Assembly: GCF_036345155.1 (NCBI RefSeq)
Contig: NZ_CP107772.1
Location: forward strand, 5,518,001-5,582,000
Length of the DNA stretch: 64,000 bases
Direction: 5' to 3'
Source of the DNA: Streptomyces sp. NBC_00582
GTDB lineage: Bacteria; Actinomycetota; Actinomycetes; Streptomycetales; Streptomycetaceae
Numbering within the stretch: position 1 is the stretch's first letter; each line of letters opens with the position of its first letter. The notes beneath the pieces are model-generated. The model saw only the letters and a program-made list of their open reading frames with translations, had not been told where the DNA came from and made no database searches. The position numbers and the translations under genes are program-made. Below are positions 9,291 through 17,261 of this stretch, piece after piece.

Positions 9291-10571
9291 TCACCCTTCC
9301 AGCAGGGCCTGTCCCACGTACTCCCCCTCCGCCGCACCGCCCGGCACCGCGAAGAGGCCGCTGGACTCATGGCGGATGTACTTCGACAGCGCGTCCCCGC
9401 GGTCCAGCTTCCGCTGGACGGTGACGAAACCGCGCAGCGGGTCCGCCTGCCAGCAGACGAACAGCAGACCCGCGTCGGGAGTGCCGTCCGCGTCGATGCC
9501 GTCGTGGTACGAGAAGGGCCGCCGCAGCATGGCCGCCCCGCCGTTCTGGTCGGGCCGGGTGATCCGGGCGTGCGCGTTCAGCGGGACGACCAGATCGCCC
9601 TTCGCGTCGGTCTTCTCCAGGTCCATCGCGGTGGTCTCGTCGCCCCCCGTCAGCGGCGCCCCGTTGGACTTGCGCCGCCCGATCACCTGCTCCTGCGCCG
9701 TCAGCGAGAGCTTCTCCCAGTCGTCGAGCAGCATGCGGATACGGCGTACGACGGCGTAGGAGCCGTTCGCCATCCAGGCGGGGTCCTTGGCGCTCTTCGC
9801 CGGGACGAAGACGCGGGTGTCGAAGTCGGACTCGGTCGGCTTGGGATTGCGGGTGCCGTCCATCTGGCCCATCAGGTTCCGGGCCGTCATGGGATGCGCG
9901 GTGGCGCCCGGCGTGCGGTTGAAGCCGTTCATCTGCCAGCGGACCTTCGCCGCGCTGCCCGCGTCCTTCTGGACCGCGCGCAGGGCGTGGAAGGCCACCA
10001 GGGCGTCGTCCGCACCGATCTGCACCCACAGATCCCCGTTGCTGCGGGCCTTGTCGAGGTGGTCGGAGGAGAAGTCGGGCAGCGGGTCCAGGGCGACCGG
10101 GCGCTGTTTCTCCAGACCGGTGCGGGCGAAGAAGCTGTTGCCGAAGCCGAAGGTGATCGTCAGCGAGGACGGCCCCGCGTCCCGGGCGATGTCCGTGTCG
10201 TCGTGCGGGGCCGCCTCGCCCGCCATCAGCCGGCGGGCCGTCTCCGACCAGCGGCGCAGCAGCGCGGCGGCCTCCTTGCGGCCCGCACCGGCCGCCAGGT
10301 CGAAGGCCACCAGATGCCCGCGCGCCTGGAGGCCCTGAGTGATGCCGGGCTGATGTTTCACGTGAAACGGGACATGCCCGGCGCCGATCGAGGACAGCGG
10401 GGTCGCCGCGGACGGCGCTGCCGCGTAGCCGGCGGTGGCCCCCGCCGTACCGAGCACCAGCCCGGTGGCCCCTGCGGTGCCGAGCAGTCGGCGTCGGGTC
10501 AGCCGGGCGGCCCCCTCCTGCGAGGAGGTGACCTCCGGCTCCTGGACTTCGGTGGTGGACTGGTCAGGCAT
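9291..10571 (-). CDS. Tat-exported DyP-type haem peroxidase
   Basis: A secreted or membrane-surface dye-decolourising peroxidase of 426 aa. The N-terminus holds a twin-arginine signal (TRRRLLGTAGATG, about residues 26-38) followed by an Ala-rich hydrophobic stretch. The family hallmark GXXDG is GQMDG at 235-239, with Asp238 the expected catalytic acid. ATG 10571 is preferred over an in-frame ATG 28 codons upstream because the Tat signal then has normal length. It follows the CopC-CopD fusion by 8 bp and belongs to the copper block; a DyP beside Sco1/CopC genes is a recurring actinobacterial arrangement. The coding sequence contains a parS site at 10355-10368. Confidence 0.9.
   Translation of the reverse strand: MPDQSTTEVQEPEVTSSQEGAARLTRRRLLGTAGATGLVLGTAGATAGYAAAPSAATPLSSIGAGHVPFHVKHQPGITQGLQARGHLVAFDLAAGAGRKEAAALLRRWSETARRLMAGEAAPHDDTDIARDAGPSSLTITFGFGNSFFARTGLEKQRPVALDPLPDFSSDHLDKARSNGDLWVQIGADDALVAFHALRAVQKDAGSAAKVRWQMNGFNRTPGATAHPMTARNLMGQMDGTRNPKPTESDFDTRVFVPAKSAKDPAWMANGSYAVVRRIRMLLDDWEKLSLTAQEQVIGRRKSNGAPLTGGDETTAMDLEKTDAKGDLVVPLNAHARITRPDQNGGAAMLRRPFSYHDGIDADGTPDAGLLFVCWQADPLRGFVTVQRKLDRGDALSKYIRHESSGLFAVPGGAAEGEYVGQALLEG
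10355..10368. promoter_or_regulatory. parS (ParB-binding) site
   Basis: GTTTCACGTGAAAC is a perfect 14-bp palindrome, preceded by T to give TGTTTCACGTGAAAC. It matches the bacterial parS core. It is embedded in the DyP gene, where it encodes FHVKH near residues 68-72. In Streptomyces such sites cluster around oriC. Confidence 0.88.
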
Positions 10572-10579
10572 GGTGCGGT

Positions 10580-12526
10580 TCAGCCGATCTGCGCGTTCTT
10601 GGAGACGGTCACCTGGTCGATGTCGGAGGTCCGCACGGTGACGGAGACCTTCCATTCGCCGGCCATCGGGATCTGCACCCCGTTCGCCGCCCAGTGGCCG
10701 GTGGTGATGTGGTCGGGGACGACGGGCAGCGGCCCGATGCTCTTCGCTTCGAGGGTGAAGGCGACCTTCACCTCGGGGACGTCGAAGCCGCGGCCGTTGG
10801 GCCTGGTCACATAGACGTGCATCTCGTTGGCGCCCGCCCGGGCGGGGTTGAGATCCACGCTGACGACGCCCTTGCCGTCGGCGCCCCCGGTGTCGAAGGA
10901 CATGTCCAGCGTCAGGGCACCCGAGGTGGAGTCCGACGAGGCGGCCGAGGAGGCGGACGAGGTGGCCTTGGCGGCCTCCTGCTCCGTACGGCCGGGTTCG
11001 GTCGAGGTCAGCGCGGTGGTGACGGCGAGGAGCACGAGGGCGACACCGGTCTCGGCGAGGACCGAGCGGCGCAGCCTGAAGCGGTTCGGGTCGCCGTTCC
11101 GCAGCCGCTTCTCCCGCGCGGTGTCCACGGCGGCGCGCTGCCGGGCGAGCTGCGCGGCACGCCGGGAGTCACCGGAGTCCTCCACGTCACCGGCCCCCTT
11201 GGAGCCCGTGGCCGCCTCCGAGCCCTTGGCTCCCGCCGGCGCGGTCACGGGGTCCTTCGCGGGCAGCTCCTTCTCGATTCCCTCACCGACGACCGCCGTG
11301 TCCCCCAGCCGTGCCGTCCACCGCCGGGAGATCCAGGCGATGCCGACGAGCACCGCCACCAGGCAGATCTTCACCAGGAGCAGTTGGCCGTAGCGGGTGT
11401 CCGTGAAGGCCGACCAGGAGCCGAGCTGCCGCCAGGACTGATAGACGCCGGTCGCGACCAGGGCGATGACACTGCCGAAGGCGACCTGGGAGAAGCGGCG
11501 GACCGCGCCGGCCTCGACGGGCCGGTCCGCGGGCGCCCGGTAGAGGGCGACGAGCAGCGCGGAGAGTCCGCCCAGCCAGGCGGCGACCGCCAGCAGGTGC
11601 AGGATGTCGACGGGCATCGCGATGCCCGGCTGCAGCCCGGTCGAGGCGTGCTCGGCCATGGCCCAGCTCGCGGCGAGCCCGGCGGCCACCACCGTGCCGC
11701 CGACCGCCAGCCCGAAGGTGAGGTCCCGCTTCTCCTCGTCCTCCCGCTTGTCGTACGCGCCGAACAGGACGGCGATGAACAGCGCGGCAGCGGCGAGCAG
11801 CAGCAGCCGGGAGACGAGGGCCGCACCCGTCTTGGTCTGCAGGACCTGTCCGAGCAGCTCCAGGTCGAAGACGTCGCCGACCTTCCCGGAGCCGGTGTAG
11901 GAGCCGCGCAGGAGCAGCAGGAACAGCGTGGCCGCGGTCATCACGAGCCAGCCGGAGACCACCAGCCGCTGCAGGGCCCGTACCCCGGTGCCGCGCTGCC
12001 AGCAGGCCAGCACGAAGGCGGCCCCGCCGACCATCACGATGAACCCGGCGTACGACATGTACCGGCCGAACCCGTAGAGCCCGCCGACGACCCCGCCGCC
12101 GGCCGCGGTGTCGGAGACCGAGACGCTGGTCTTCGAGGGGGAGCCGATGGAGAAGGTGTAGGCGCCGGCGACGGGATGGCTGTCGGCGGACACCACCTGG
12201 TACGTCACGGTGTACGTGCCGTCCGGCAGCCCCGAGTGGAGCTGCACGGCGTACGAGGTGCCGCTGACGTTGGACGGCTTGCCCTCGTCGACCTCGGCGC
12301 CCTTGGGGTCGAGGACGTGCAGCGAGTCGTCGTTCATGGAGACGGTCTCGGAGAAGGTCAGCGTCACCTGGGTGGGTGCCTTGTCGACCACCACCCCCTG
12401 CGCGGGGTCGCTGCCCGTCAGCGCGGCGTGCGCGGAGGCCGGTCCGGCGCCGGCGAGAAGCGCGCCGGTGACCGCCAGGAACAGCAGCACGATCATCCGG
12501 ACGCGGGGGGCGATGGTCTGCCTCAC
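10580..12526 (-). CDS. CopC-CopD fusion, copper import/resistance membrane protein
   Basis: A 648-aa YcnJ-like protein. A signal peptide ends near ASAHA; the new N-terminal His would be the CopC copper ligand. The CopC domain (about 34-130) includes SADSHPVAGAYTF. A run of hydrophobic segments (about 155-400) forms CopD with scattered His. A basic loop with a charged Ser/Gly linker and one more transmembrane segment near 495-515 lead to an extracytoplasmic beta domain (about 540-648). Family role: periplasmic copper capture and transport. It follows the PCuAC gene closely and precedes the DyP gene. Confidence 0.88.
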   Translation of the reverse strand: MRQTIAPRVRMIVLLFLAVTGALLAGAGPASAHAALTGSDPAQGVVVDKAPTQVTLTFSETVSMNDDSLHVLDPKGAEVDEGKPSNVSGTSYAVQLHSGLPDGTYTVTYQVVSADSHPVAGAYTFSIGSPSKTSVSVSDTAAGGGVVGGLYGFGRYMSYAGFIVMVGGAAFVLACWQRGTGVRALQRLVVSGWLVMTAATLFLLLLRGSYTGSGKVGDVFDLELLGQVLQTKTGAALVSRLLLLAAAALFIAVLFGAYDKREDEEKRDLTFGLAVGGTVVAAGLAASWAMAEHASTGLQPGIAMPVDILHLLAVAAWLGGLSALLVALYRAPADRPVEAGAVRRFSQVAFGSVIALVATGVYQSWRQLGSWSAFTDTRYGQLLLVKICLVAVLVGIAWISRRWTARLGDTAVVGEGIEKELPAKDPVTAPAGAKGSEAATGSKGAGDVEDSGDSRRAAQLARQRAAVDTAREKRLRNGDPNRFRLRRSVLAETGVALVLLAVTTALTSTEPGRTEQEAAKATSSASSAASSDSTSGALTLDMSFDTGGADGKGVVSVDLNPARAGANEMHVYVTRPNGRGFDVPEVKVAFTLEAKSIGPLPVVPDHITTGHWAANGVQIPMAGEWKVSVTVRTSDIDQVTVSKNAQIG

Positions 12527-12539
12527 GGTGGTCCTTCCC

Positions 12540-12989
12540 TCAGTGTCCGGTCTTGGGGCTGTACACGGCCGACTCCACCGGGATCTCGACCTTCAGCGGG
12601 CCGGACTCGGCGAAGTGCAGTTCGACGTCGACCGTCTCGCCCTGCACCGGCTTGCGCTTCAGCTTCTCGAACATCAGATGGTTCCCGCCGCTCTTGAACA
12701 CGAGTTGACCGTGCGCGGGCACCTCCAGCGAGGTGACCTCCTCCATCGAGGACCCGACGGTCTCGTGGAGGGTGACGCTGCCCGCGACGGCACTCGTGAC
12801 GGAGGTCAGTTCGTCCTTCGCGTCACCCTTGTTGACGACGGTCAGGAAACCGGCGGCCATCGTGTCCGAGACGGGCTGCGGTATGTAGGCGGCGTCCACG
12901 GACAGATCGGCCTTGCCGTCGGAGCCGCAGCCCGCGAGCAGGAACGCTCCGGCGATCACCGCGGAGGTGGCCGCCGCGCGGTACCTCAC
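12540..12989 (-). CDS. PCu(A)C-type copper chaperone lipoprotein
   Basis: A 149-aa lipoprotein with lipobox FLLAGC (Cys near residue 21). The DUF461 fold shows the metal-site pieces: AGFLTVVNKG, SVTLHETVGSSMEEV (H...M) and GGNHLMFEKLK (HLM), i.e. the H(M)X10MX21HXM pattern. Family role: extracytoplasmic Cu(I) delivery to cytochrome oxidase together with Sco1. GTG 12989 overlaps the upstream sco1 stop (GTGA). The gene is therefore coupled to Sco1 and lies just upstream of the CopC-CopD gene. Confidence 0.88.
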   Translation of the reverse strand: MRYRAAATSAVIAGAFLLAGCGSDGKADLSVDAAYIPQPVSDTMAAGFLTVVNKGDAKDELTSVTSAVAGSVTLHETVGSSMEEVTSLEVPAHGQLVFKSGGNHLMFEKLKRKPVQGETVDVELHFAESGPLKVEIPVESAVYSPKTGH

Positions 12990-13639
12990 GGGTTCTGCCC
13001 CTTCATGATCTTGGGCAGGTCCTTGGTGTAGTCGTCGACCGTGGCGTCCTCGCCGTACAGCAGATAGCCGCCGTTCGTCTTCGGCGAGAAGGCGATGACC
13101 TGGGTGCCGTGGGTGGAGACCATCTTGCCGTTCTTGTCCTTGTGCGGCGGCTCGACGGAGATCCCGACGGTCCGGGCGGCGGCCTGGATGGTGGCGAACT
13201 TGCCGGTGAGGCCCACGACCTGCGGGTCGATGCCCTTGAGCCACTTGCCGAGCGCGGCCGGGGTGTCCCGGTCCGGGTCGGTGGTGACGAACACCACGCG
13301 CAGCTCGTCCTGGTCGGCCCGGGAGAGCTGCTTCTTGGCGACGGCGATGTTGCTCATCGTCAGCGGACAGACGTCCGGGCAGTTGGTGTAGCCGAAGTAG
13401 ATCAGCGTGGGGTGGCCGTCGGTCTCCTCGCGGAGGTCGTAGGCCTTGCCCTGGGTGTCGGTGAGGACCAGGTCCGGCTTGGTGAAGGGCTGGTCCAGCA
13501 CGGTCGCGGCCTGCTGCTTGCCGTTCTCCTCGGAGACGGCGGCGACGGAGGTGTCGGCGCTGTCCCCGCTGCCGCAGGCGGACAGGGTGAGAGTGGCGGC
13601 GGCGAGCAGCGCGGCTGCGGCGAACGTCTTCTTGCGCAT
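12986..13639 (-). CDS. Sco1/SenC copper chaperone lipoprotein
   Basis: A 217-aa thioredoxin-fold lipoprotein. The lipobox is LTLSAC. It has the copper/redox motif CPDVC in YFGYTNCPDVCPLT and the distal His in STHGTQVIAF, all three Sco1 ligands. Family role: assembly of the CuA centre of cytochrome c oxidase. ATG 13639 is right for a short lipoprotein signal; the open frame upstream has no domain similarity. It lies between the YcnI-like gene and the PCuAC gene. Confidence 0.92.
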   Translation of the reverse strand: MRKKTFAAAALLAAATLTLSACGSGDSADTSVAAVSEENGKQQAATVLDQPFTKPDLVLTDTQGKAYDLREETDGHPTLIYFGYTNCPDVCPLTMSNIAVAKKQLSRADQDELRVVFVTTDPDRDTPAALGKWLKGIDPQVVGLTGKFATIQAAARTVGISVEPPHKDKNGKMVSTHGTQVIAFSPKTNGGYLLYGEDATVDDYTKDLPKIMKGQNP

Positions 13640-13776
13640 AGAGAAATGTCCCAGATGTAGGAACTCCGGCACGCACCGGGGCCGTGCGTCAGTGCGGCGG
13701 CACGGCCCCGGGTGCGTACGGCAGTACGACGGTACGGCGACAAGGCGGTACGGGTACTGCGGTGGAGCGGGGTCGG

Positions 13777-14529
13777 TCAGGCGTCGGACGTCGTACGGCG
13801 GCGGCCGGCGAGCACGCCGTACGCCACTCCGGCGGCGCCGACGACGATGCCGACCACGCCGAGCACACGGGCGGTGGTGTCGCTCCCGCCGGAGGAGTCG
13901 TCGGCGGCCTCGGTGGTGGCGGAGGCGGCCTTGGCGTCCTCGGACTCGTCGGAGGCGTCCTCGGCGGTCGCGCCGCCGTGATGGTCGTCCTCGGAGGCGG
14001 CGGACAGGGCGAGCACGGGCGCCGGGTTCTCCGGCTCCTCGGCGCCGTCCTCCTGGACCTCGATCCAGCGCACGACCTCGCCGCCCGAGTAGGTCTGGAC
14101 GGCCTTGAAGACCAGTTCGTCCGTGTCCTCGGGCAGGGCGCCCATGGAGACCGGGAACCGCTGGATGTAGCCGGGTTCGATGCCCTTGCCGTCGGCGGTC
14201 CAGGTGACCTTGGAGACCGCCTCGTTGATCTTCTGGCCGTGCACCTCGAGCGGCTTGGCGAGCTTGGTCCTGGTGACCGTGGCCTTCCAGCCGGCGATCT
14301 TCTCCGGCATCACGGAGGCCAGCGGGTGGTCGGTCGGGAAGCTGACCTCGAGCTTGGTGGTCGAGGCGTCGTCCCGCTCGTTGGGGACGCGGAAGTTGAC
14401 CAGGGCGTAGCCGCCCTTGGCGGCCGTGCCGTCCGGCTGCACGCTGACGTGGGCGAACGCGGGCGAGGACAGCACGAGGACGGCGGAACCGGCGACGGCA
14501 GCGGCGGCGGCGATACGAGAGGCCTGCAT
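13777..14529 (-). CDS. YcnI/DUF1775 copper-binding membrane-anchored protein
   Basis: A 250-aa exported protein. The signal peptide ends SSPAFA and mature His begins HVSVQPD; an N-terminal His and a conserved Trp (GWKATV, VTWTADGKG) are the mono-copper site features of YcnI. The DUF1775 beta domain spans about 27-165, then an acidic Ser/Ala-rich stalk and a C-terminal transmembrane helix with an RRR stop-transfer. ATG 14529 has GGAG 12 bases upstream. It heads the YcnI-Sco1-PCuAC-CopCD-DyP series. Confidence 0.85.
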   Translation of the reverse strand: MQASRIAAAAAVAGSAVLVLSSPAFAHVSVQPDGTAAKGGYALVNFRVPNERDDASTTKLEVSFPTDHPLASVMPEKIAGWKATVTRTKLAKPLEVHGQKINEAVSKVTWTADGKGIEPGYIQRFPVSMGALPEDTDELVFKAVQTYSGGEVVRWIEVQEDGAEEPENPAPVLALSAASEDDHHGGATAEDASDESEDAKAASATTEAADDSSGGSDTTARVLGVVGIVVGAAGVAYGVLAGRRRTTSDA

Positions 14530-14674
14530 GATGACGAGCACTCCACTGTGAGTGAGGTCCGATGGTGGGAGGCGTACGCGACGGGCCGGCCGGGACCGGC
14601 GAAAGCGCGCACACGCGCGTGCCGCACGACGGCGGCCACCTCCCACGGAGTGTCGGAGTGCTGGTCGCGTCGCG

Positions 14675-15505
14675 TCAGGCAGCGAGGACGAGAACGGACT
14701 CGGTGGGCGGGCCGCGCCGGATCACCGTGTGCTGGAGTGCGGTGGTACGGGGCCGAGGGGGCGTGAGAAGCGCGGTGCGCGCGGTGCACGGACCCGTTCC
14801 CAGGGTGGTCGGCAGCCCCGCGAGCAGGGCACGCACCAGCGCGAGCGCCCCGCGCAGGGACCGTACGAGCGCCCCCTCGGCGACCCCGTGCGCCGACAGT
14901 TCGATCAGCCGCCGCACGGCGGAGTCGCCGCGCCGCAGCAGCCAACCGGCGGCGAGGGCCGCGAGGAGATGTCCGAGCACCATGGGCAACGACGGCAGCA
15001 GGGACATGGACGAGCCGACGCCGGACAGGGCGTCGGCCGGATGGTGCATGGACCCCATGCCGCCCATCCCGCTCATCGCGGCCGCGTCCGTACCGCCGGT
15101 GCCGCTGGAGAGCCGCGCGTCGACGAGGATCTTCTGGGCCTGCGCCGGACTGATCGCCGCCGCCGTCGCCCCGCACACCAGCCGGGCCGCCCGCGCGACG
15201 AGTTCGGCGTCGGACGCCGACATCGTGCCGGTGGTGGAGGCGGCGGCGGCGGTGGCCTGCCCGAGGCCGAACAGCGTGTGCAGCACGGTCTGTCCGACGG
15301 CGAGCAGCGCCACGACGCCCGGCAGCGAGCGCTCGCGCCCGGCGAGCGGCACCACGACCGCGAGGGCGCCCAGGAACCCGGCGCCCAGCGTCCACAGCGG
15401 GAGGGAGGCGCAGGAGGCCATGGTGTGCCCCGCGGCGGCCAGCACGACACAGACCGCGGTGAAGACCGCGGCCCGCAGCAGGCGGACCTCGTGGGGGGCA
15501 GTCAT
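14675..15505 (-). CDS. polytopic membrane protein with Met/His-rich loop
   Basis: A 276-aa protein with about four or five hydrophobic segments (around 10-30, 36-55, 62-85, 170-195) and no family I can name with confidence. Between them lies a loop MSGMGGMGSMHH, the kind of Met/His cluster used for Cu(I). It is the furthest upstream gene of the leftward copper block, 145 bp before the YcnI-like start, so a copper link is plausible but inferred. The C-terminal 70 residues are basic and probably cytoplasmic. Confidence 0.7.
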   Translation of the reverse strand: MTAPHEVRLLRAAVFTAVCVVLAAAGHTMASCASLPLWTLGAGFLGALAVVVPLAGRERSLPGVVALLAVGQTVLHTLFGLGQATAAAASTTGTMSASDAELVARAARLVCGATAAAISPAQAQKILVDARLSSGTGGTDAAAMSGMGGMGSMHHPADALSGVGSSMSLLPSLPMVLGHLLAALAAGWLLRRGDSAVRRLIELSAHGVAEGALVRSLRGALALVRALLAGLPTTLGTGPCTARTALLTPPRPRTTALQHTVIRRGPPTESVLVLAA

Positions 15506-15758
15506 GGCGGGCTCATCATCGCACTGGCCTCACGGCCGCCATACGCCAGGTCCGCAAGACGCGGTACGGCTCCCTGTGATCCGGAAGATCACCTTCTGGA
15601 AAGACTGATACGACTGATGCCCCCTGCGTCCCACATACACCGATTCTTGTCATCCGTGCATCCCCCATATGGGCGGCATCACGCGGAATTCGCGCTTACA
15701 TACCCGCCCGGGCGGCAATACGTATCGGTATGTCGAGCCGCGGCCAGGAGGCTGGAGC

Positions 15759-16214
15759 ATGAGCATCTGGTGGTCACTCCATCTGCGGCGCGAAGCCGCG
15801 AGTGTTCCGCTCGCCCGCCGTCTGCTGCTCGGCACGATGGAGACGGCCGGGGTCGATCCCGACGTGAGCTACGACCTCTCGGTCGCGCTGAGCGAGGCCT
15901 GTGCGAACGCCGTCGAGCACGGCGGCGAGTACGCGCGCGGCGGCCCTTCGGAGGCCTACCGCGTCACCGCGTACCTCGACGGCGAGAAGTGCCGGATCGA
16001 GGTCGCCGACTCAGGCCCCGGCTTCACCGGCGAGCGCCCCGCGCCCGCGCCGGTCCGCATGAGCGCGGACGCCGAACAGGGCAGAGGCCTCTTCCTCATC
16101 CAAGAGCTCGCCGACCACGTCCACATCGGCAACACGCCGGGACGCGGCGGGGCGGTGGTCAGCTTCGACAAGATCCTCAAGTGGCGCAAGGACGCCCCGT
16201 TGATGGCCGTATGA
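15759..16214 (+). CDS. RsbW/SpoIIAB-like ATP-binding regulatory protein
   Basis: A 151-aa single GHKL ATPase domain. N box SEACANAVEHG, G1 box DSGPGF and G2 box GRGLFLIQ are intact, so it should bind ATP. Streptomyces has many such proteins acting as anti-sigma factors or anti-anti-sigma kinases. No partner sigma or STAS gene is adjacent. ATG 15759 is chosen for GGAGC just upstream. The divergent 250-bp leader contains CCCATATGGG at 15664-15673 and ACATACC/GGTATGT arms at 15698 and 15727. Confidence 0.82.
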   Translation: MSIWWSLHLRREAASVPLARRLLLGTMETAGVDPDVSYDLSVALSEACANAVEHGGEYARGGPSEAYRVTAYLDGEKCRIEVADSGPGFTGERPAPAPVRMSADAEQGRGLFLIQELADHVHIGNTPGRGGAVVSFDKILKWRKDAPLMAV

Positions 16215-16263
16215 CGTCTCCTCAGATTTCCTGCGCGGCACGGAACTTAAGGTTCCTCAGCAC

Positions 16264-16281
16264 TCACAGGCTCCCCTCAGC
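16264..16281 (+). promoter_or_regulatory. candidate OmpR-type regulator box upstream of dioxygenase
   Basis: TCACAGG-CTCC-CCTCAGC gives two half-sites with 11-bp period, 45 bp before the dioxygenase start. It resembles the TCTCAGG/TCACAGG half-sites at 52921-52938, with two mismatches. A nearby palindrome GGAAC-TTAAG-GTTCC is at 16242-16256. Confidence 0.4.
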
Positions 16282-16325
16282 GTTCTTCCAGCCCGCTGAT
16301 GGACTGCGTTCCTAATTTCCTGGTC

Positions 16326-17252
16326 ATGACGGGAAACCACAAAGACACCAGCATCACCCGGCGCCGCGCTCTCGTGGTGACGGGTGGCACGGTCGCGGCC
16401 GGCGGACTCGCCGTCGCGGGCTACCAGTCGGCGTTCGCCGACACCACCACGGACACCGGGACGACCGCGGACGCCACCGCGACCGGCAGCGAGTGCATGA
16501 CGCTGATGAGCAGCGTCACGGAAGGGCCCTACTACCTCGACGGTGCCTTGGTGCGCAAGGACATCACCGAGGGCAAGAGCGGCGTACCGCTGACCCTGCG
16601 GCTCACGGTCGTCGACGCCACCGACGGCTGTACCCCGGTCAAGGGCGCCGCCGTCGAGATCTGGCACTGCGACGCCTGGGGCTACTACTCCGGCTACACC
16701 ACCGCCAACCCCGGCGGCTCGGCCCCCGCCGAGAGCGAGGACGGCTCCACCGCCAACGACGGCACCTATCTGCGCGGTTACCAGATCGCCAACGCCAACG
16801 GGGTCGTCAAGTTCGAGACGATCTTCCCCGGCTGGTACACGCCCCGCACCTGCCACATCCACGTCAAGGTGCACACCGGCGGCGAGAAGGAGGACGGCAC
16901 CTACGAGGGCGGCAAGGTCAACTACACCGGCCAGCTCTTCTTCGACGACACGATCGCCGAGGAGATCTTCACCCTGGAGCCGTACTCGAAGCACTCCGGC
17001 AGCTACACCACCCTCGACAACGACATGGTGTACGACGGCGGCGGCGCCTCCAGCGGCCTGCTGACCCTCAAGGCCGTCCACAAGACGGACCCCTCCAAGG
17101 GCTACAAGGGGTTCCTGACCCTCGGCATCGACCCGGACGCCGAGAACACCGGTGCCGGCAGCGGAGGGGGCGGCGGCACCCCGCCGAGCGACGCCCCCAC
17201 GGGCACCCCGCCGAGCGACGCGCCCACCGACTCCGCCACCACGTCCTCGTAG
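16326..17252 (+). CDS. Tat-exported intradiol ring-cleavage dioxygenase-like protein
   Basis: A 308-aa exported protein with a twin-arginine signal (SITRRRALVVTGG, about residues 9-21). The intradiol dioxygenase beta core carries the Fe(III) ligand set: Tyr in EGPYYLDG, Tyr in FPGWYTPRTCH, and two His in CHIHVKVH. Family members cleave catechols between the hydroxyls; secreted ones of unclear substrate are common in Streptomyces. The last 40 residues are a Gly/Pro/Ser/Thr tail with a repeated PPSDAPTG unit, probably a cell-wall spacer. ATG 16326 fits the Tat n-region better than ATG 16299. Confidence 0.88.
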   Translation: MTGNHKDTSITRRRALVVTGGTVAAGGLAVAGYQSAFADTTTDTGTTADATATGSECMTLMSSVTEGPYYLDGALVRKDITEGKSGVPLTLRLTVVDATDGCTPVKGAAVEIWHCDAWGYYSGYTTANPGGSAPAESEDGSTANDGTYLRGYQIANANGVVKFETIFPGWYTPRTCHIHVKVHTGGEKEDGTYEGGKVNYTGQLFFDDTIAEEIFTLEPYSKHSGSYTTLDNDMVYDGGGASSGLLTLKAVHKTDPSKGYKGFLTLGIDPDAENTGAGSGGGGGTPPSDAPTGTPPSDAPTDSATTSS

Positions 17253-17261
17253 GGCGGGGTC

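Noticed and set aside
15698..15733. ACATACC/GGTATGT arms as a second copy of the ligase operator
   Set aside because: The arms are separated by 22 bp rather than 4 bp, so one dimer could not bind as at 37575; left only as a note.
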